A DNA stretch of 5,920 nt from positions 1-5,920 of the forward strand of contig CAMYYX010000103.1 of the NCBI GenBank assembly GCA_947303695.1, in the 5' to 3' direction. The translations under genes were made by a program, and so were the position numbers. This stretch comes from an uncultured Prevotellaceae bacterium (GTDB lineage: Bacteria > Bacteroidota > Bacteroidia > Bacteroidales > Bacteroidaceae). Positions 5,774 through 5,920 of the stretch are shown here, in pieces. The first letter of the stretch is position 1; every line of letters starts with the position of its first letter. A model generated the notes under the pieces. The model had not been told where the DNA came from. It ran no database searches and worked only from the letters and a program-made list of their open reading frames with translations.

Positions 5774-5893
5774 CTAAGGATGATTTGTGTTGCAGGTCGT
5801 GCAATACAAGTTGAAGGACTTGCAACATAAGTTGCAGGACGTGCAACATAGATTTCCCCTAAGGGTAGACACATTTTTACTTAAGGGTAGCAT
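5774..5893 (-). CDS. Candidate 39-residue cysteine-rich heptad-repeat small protein
   Basis: This is a possible gene, not a recognised one. The minus-strand frame starts with ATG at 5893-5891, four bases after AGGGAG, a plausible Shine-Dalgarno sequence, and ends with TAG at 5776-5774. After a 13-residue leader it reads three heptads from the 21-bp DNA repeat: NLCCTSC (14-20), NLCCKSF (21-27) and NLYCTTC (28-34), then NTNHP. Seven cysteines in CC and CxxC spacing could bind metal or form disulfides. Against it: it has no signal peptide, it is short, its promoter would lie outside the window, and the repeat leaves the other two minus frames open too. If expressed it would read toward mscL, with its stop 198 bases before the mscL start. 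I know no family for it. Confidence 0.22.
   Translation of the reverse strand: MLPLSKNVSTLRGNLCCTSCNLCCKSFNLYCTTCNTNHP
5789..5851. repeat. Three tandem 21-bp units with dyad symmetry
   Basis: The units are at 5789-5809, 5810-5830 and 5831-5851. Each begins GTTG and holds a GCAA block at the same offset. Unit 3 has perfect arms GTTGCA and TGCAAC around GGACG; unit 1 keeps five-base arms TTGCA/TGCAA; unit 2 has one arm mismatch. Neighbouring units also pair: TGCAAC (5821-5826) and GTTGCA (5831-5836) close an ATAA loop. The 21-bp period equals about two helix turns, so the dyads lie on one DNA face. The copies differ at several bases, so the array is older than the perfect one between proB and proA. 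Confidence 0.85.
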
Positions 5894-5920
5894 CTTTCTC
5901 CCTAAATGTTATAAACAATT

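Larger units (their letters stand above)
5767..5905. repeat. TTTCTCCCTAA direct repeats flanking the 21-bp array
   Basis: A perfect 11-bp copy of TTTCTCCCTAA occurs at 5767-5777 and 5895-5905, with starts 128 bp apart. A close variant, TTTCCCCTAA, lies at 5853-5862. On the minus strand these read TTAGGGAGAAA or TTAGGGGAAA. In addition TAAGGGTAG occurs twice on the plus strand (5860-5868 and 5882-5890). The spacing puts one copy just before, one inside and one across the end of the small reading frame at 5893-5774. Confidence 0.8.
5661..5920. other. Right-hand region without a recognised gene
   Basis: Bases 5661-5766 are AT-rich with two T runs (5671-5677 and 5720-5726); I see no gene, hairpin terminator or good promoter in them. 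Bases 5767-5905 hold the repeat region described separately. Bases 5906-5920 are AT-rich and run off the window. The next gene to the right and its direction cannot be seen, so whether this is a leader, a trailer or a free-standing element is undecided. Confidence 0.6.

Noticed and set aside
5780..5830. 16-residue plus-strand frame after CTAAGG (ATG at 5780)
   Set aside because: Very short, stops inside the repeat, and has no promoter; a chance start codon.
5789..5851. CRISPR array
   Set aside because: The 21-bp units are directly adjacent with no spacers, and no cas gene is present.
5767..5905. Telomere-like TTAGGG sequence
   Set aside because: The TTAGGG motifs are scattered on both strands and not in tandem; the resemblance is superficial.

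Overview
The window most likely comes from a Bacteroidales genome, probably Prevotella or a close relative. Three putative promoters match the Bacteroidetes -7 consensus TAnnTTTG rather than TATAAT. Shine-Dalgarno sequences are weak or absent, one secreted protein resembles the Bacteroidetes DUF4369 family, and the PanC and PanD proteins fit that lineage. The genus is inferred, since no marker gene is present.

Layout. At the left edge (2-643, +) is the 3' part of a YqiA-like alpha/beta hydrolase fused to a C-terminal DUF1653 domain. It converges, 8 bp apart, on a four-gene minus-strand operon read right to left: panC (4238-3363), panD (3369-3019), proB (3022-1952) and proA (1896-652). panC/panD and panD/proB overlap by 7 and 4 bp. 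proB and proA are separated by 55 bp that consist almost entirely of a 21-bp tandem repeat. A 185-bp divergent region carries the operon promoter, a perfect 14-bp palindrome at the predicted transcript start, a heptamer repeat and the promoter of a rightward gene. That gene (4424-5053) encodes a secreted DUF4369-like protein. It meets the leftward mscL (5575-5114) at a shared hairpin terminator. The last 345 bp hold the mscL promoter and, at 5767-5905, an unexplained repeat region.

Function. PanD makes beta-alanine from aspartate, and PanC joins it to pantoate to give pantothenate. ProB and ProA convert glutamate to glutamate-5-semialdehyde for proline. The operon therefore links a coenzyme A precursor pathway to proline synthesis. 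MscL is an osmotic safety valve; its nearness to proline genes may be coincidence.

The region most worth a second look is 5767-5905. It has three 21-bp units with dyad arms, set among copies of a TTAGGG-containing motif. Because 21 is a multiple of three, several frames stay open across it. One is a 39-residue cysteine-rich reading frame, which may be a real small protein or only a by-product of the repeat. No established defence system, CRISPR array, insertion sequence, tRNA or rRNA was seen.
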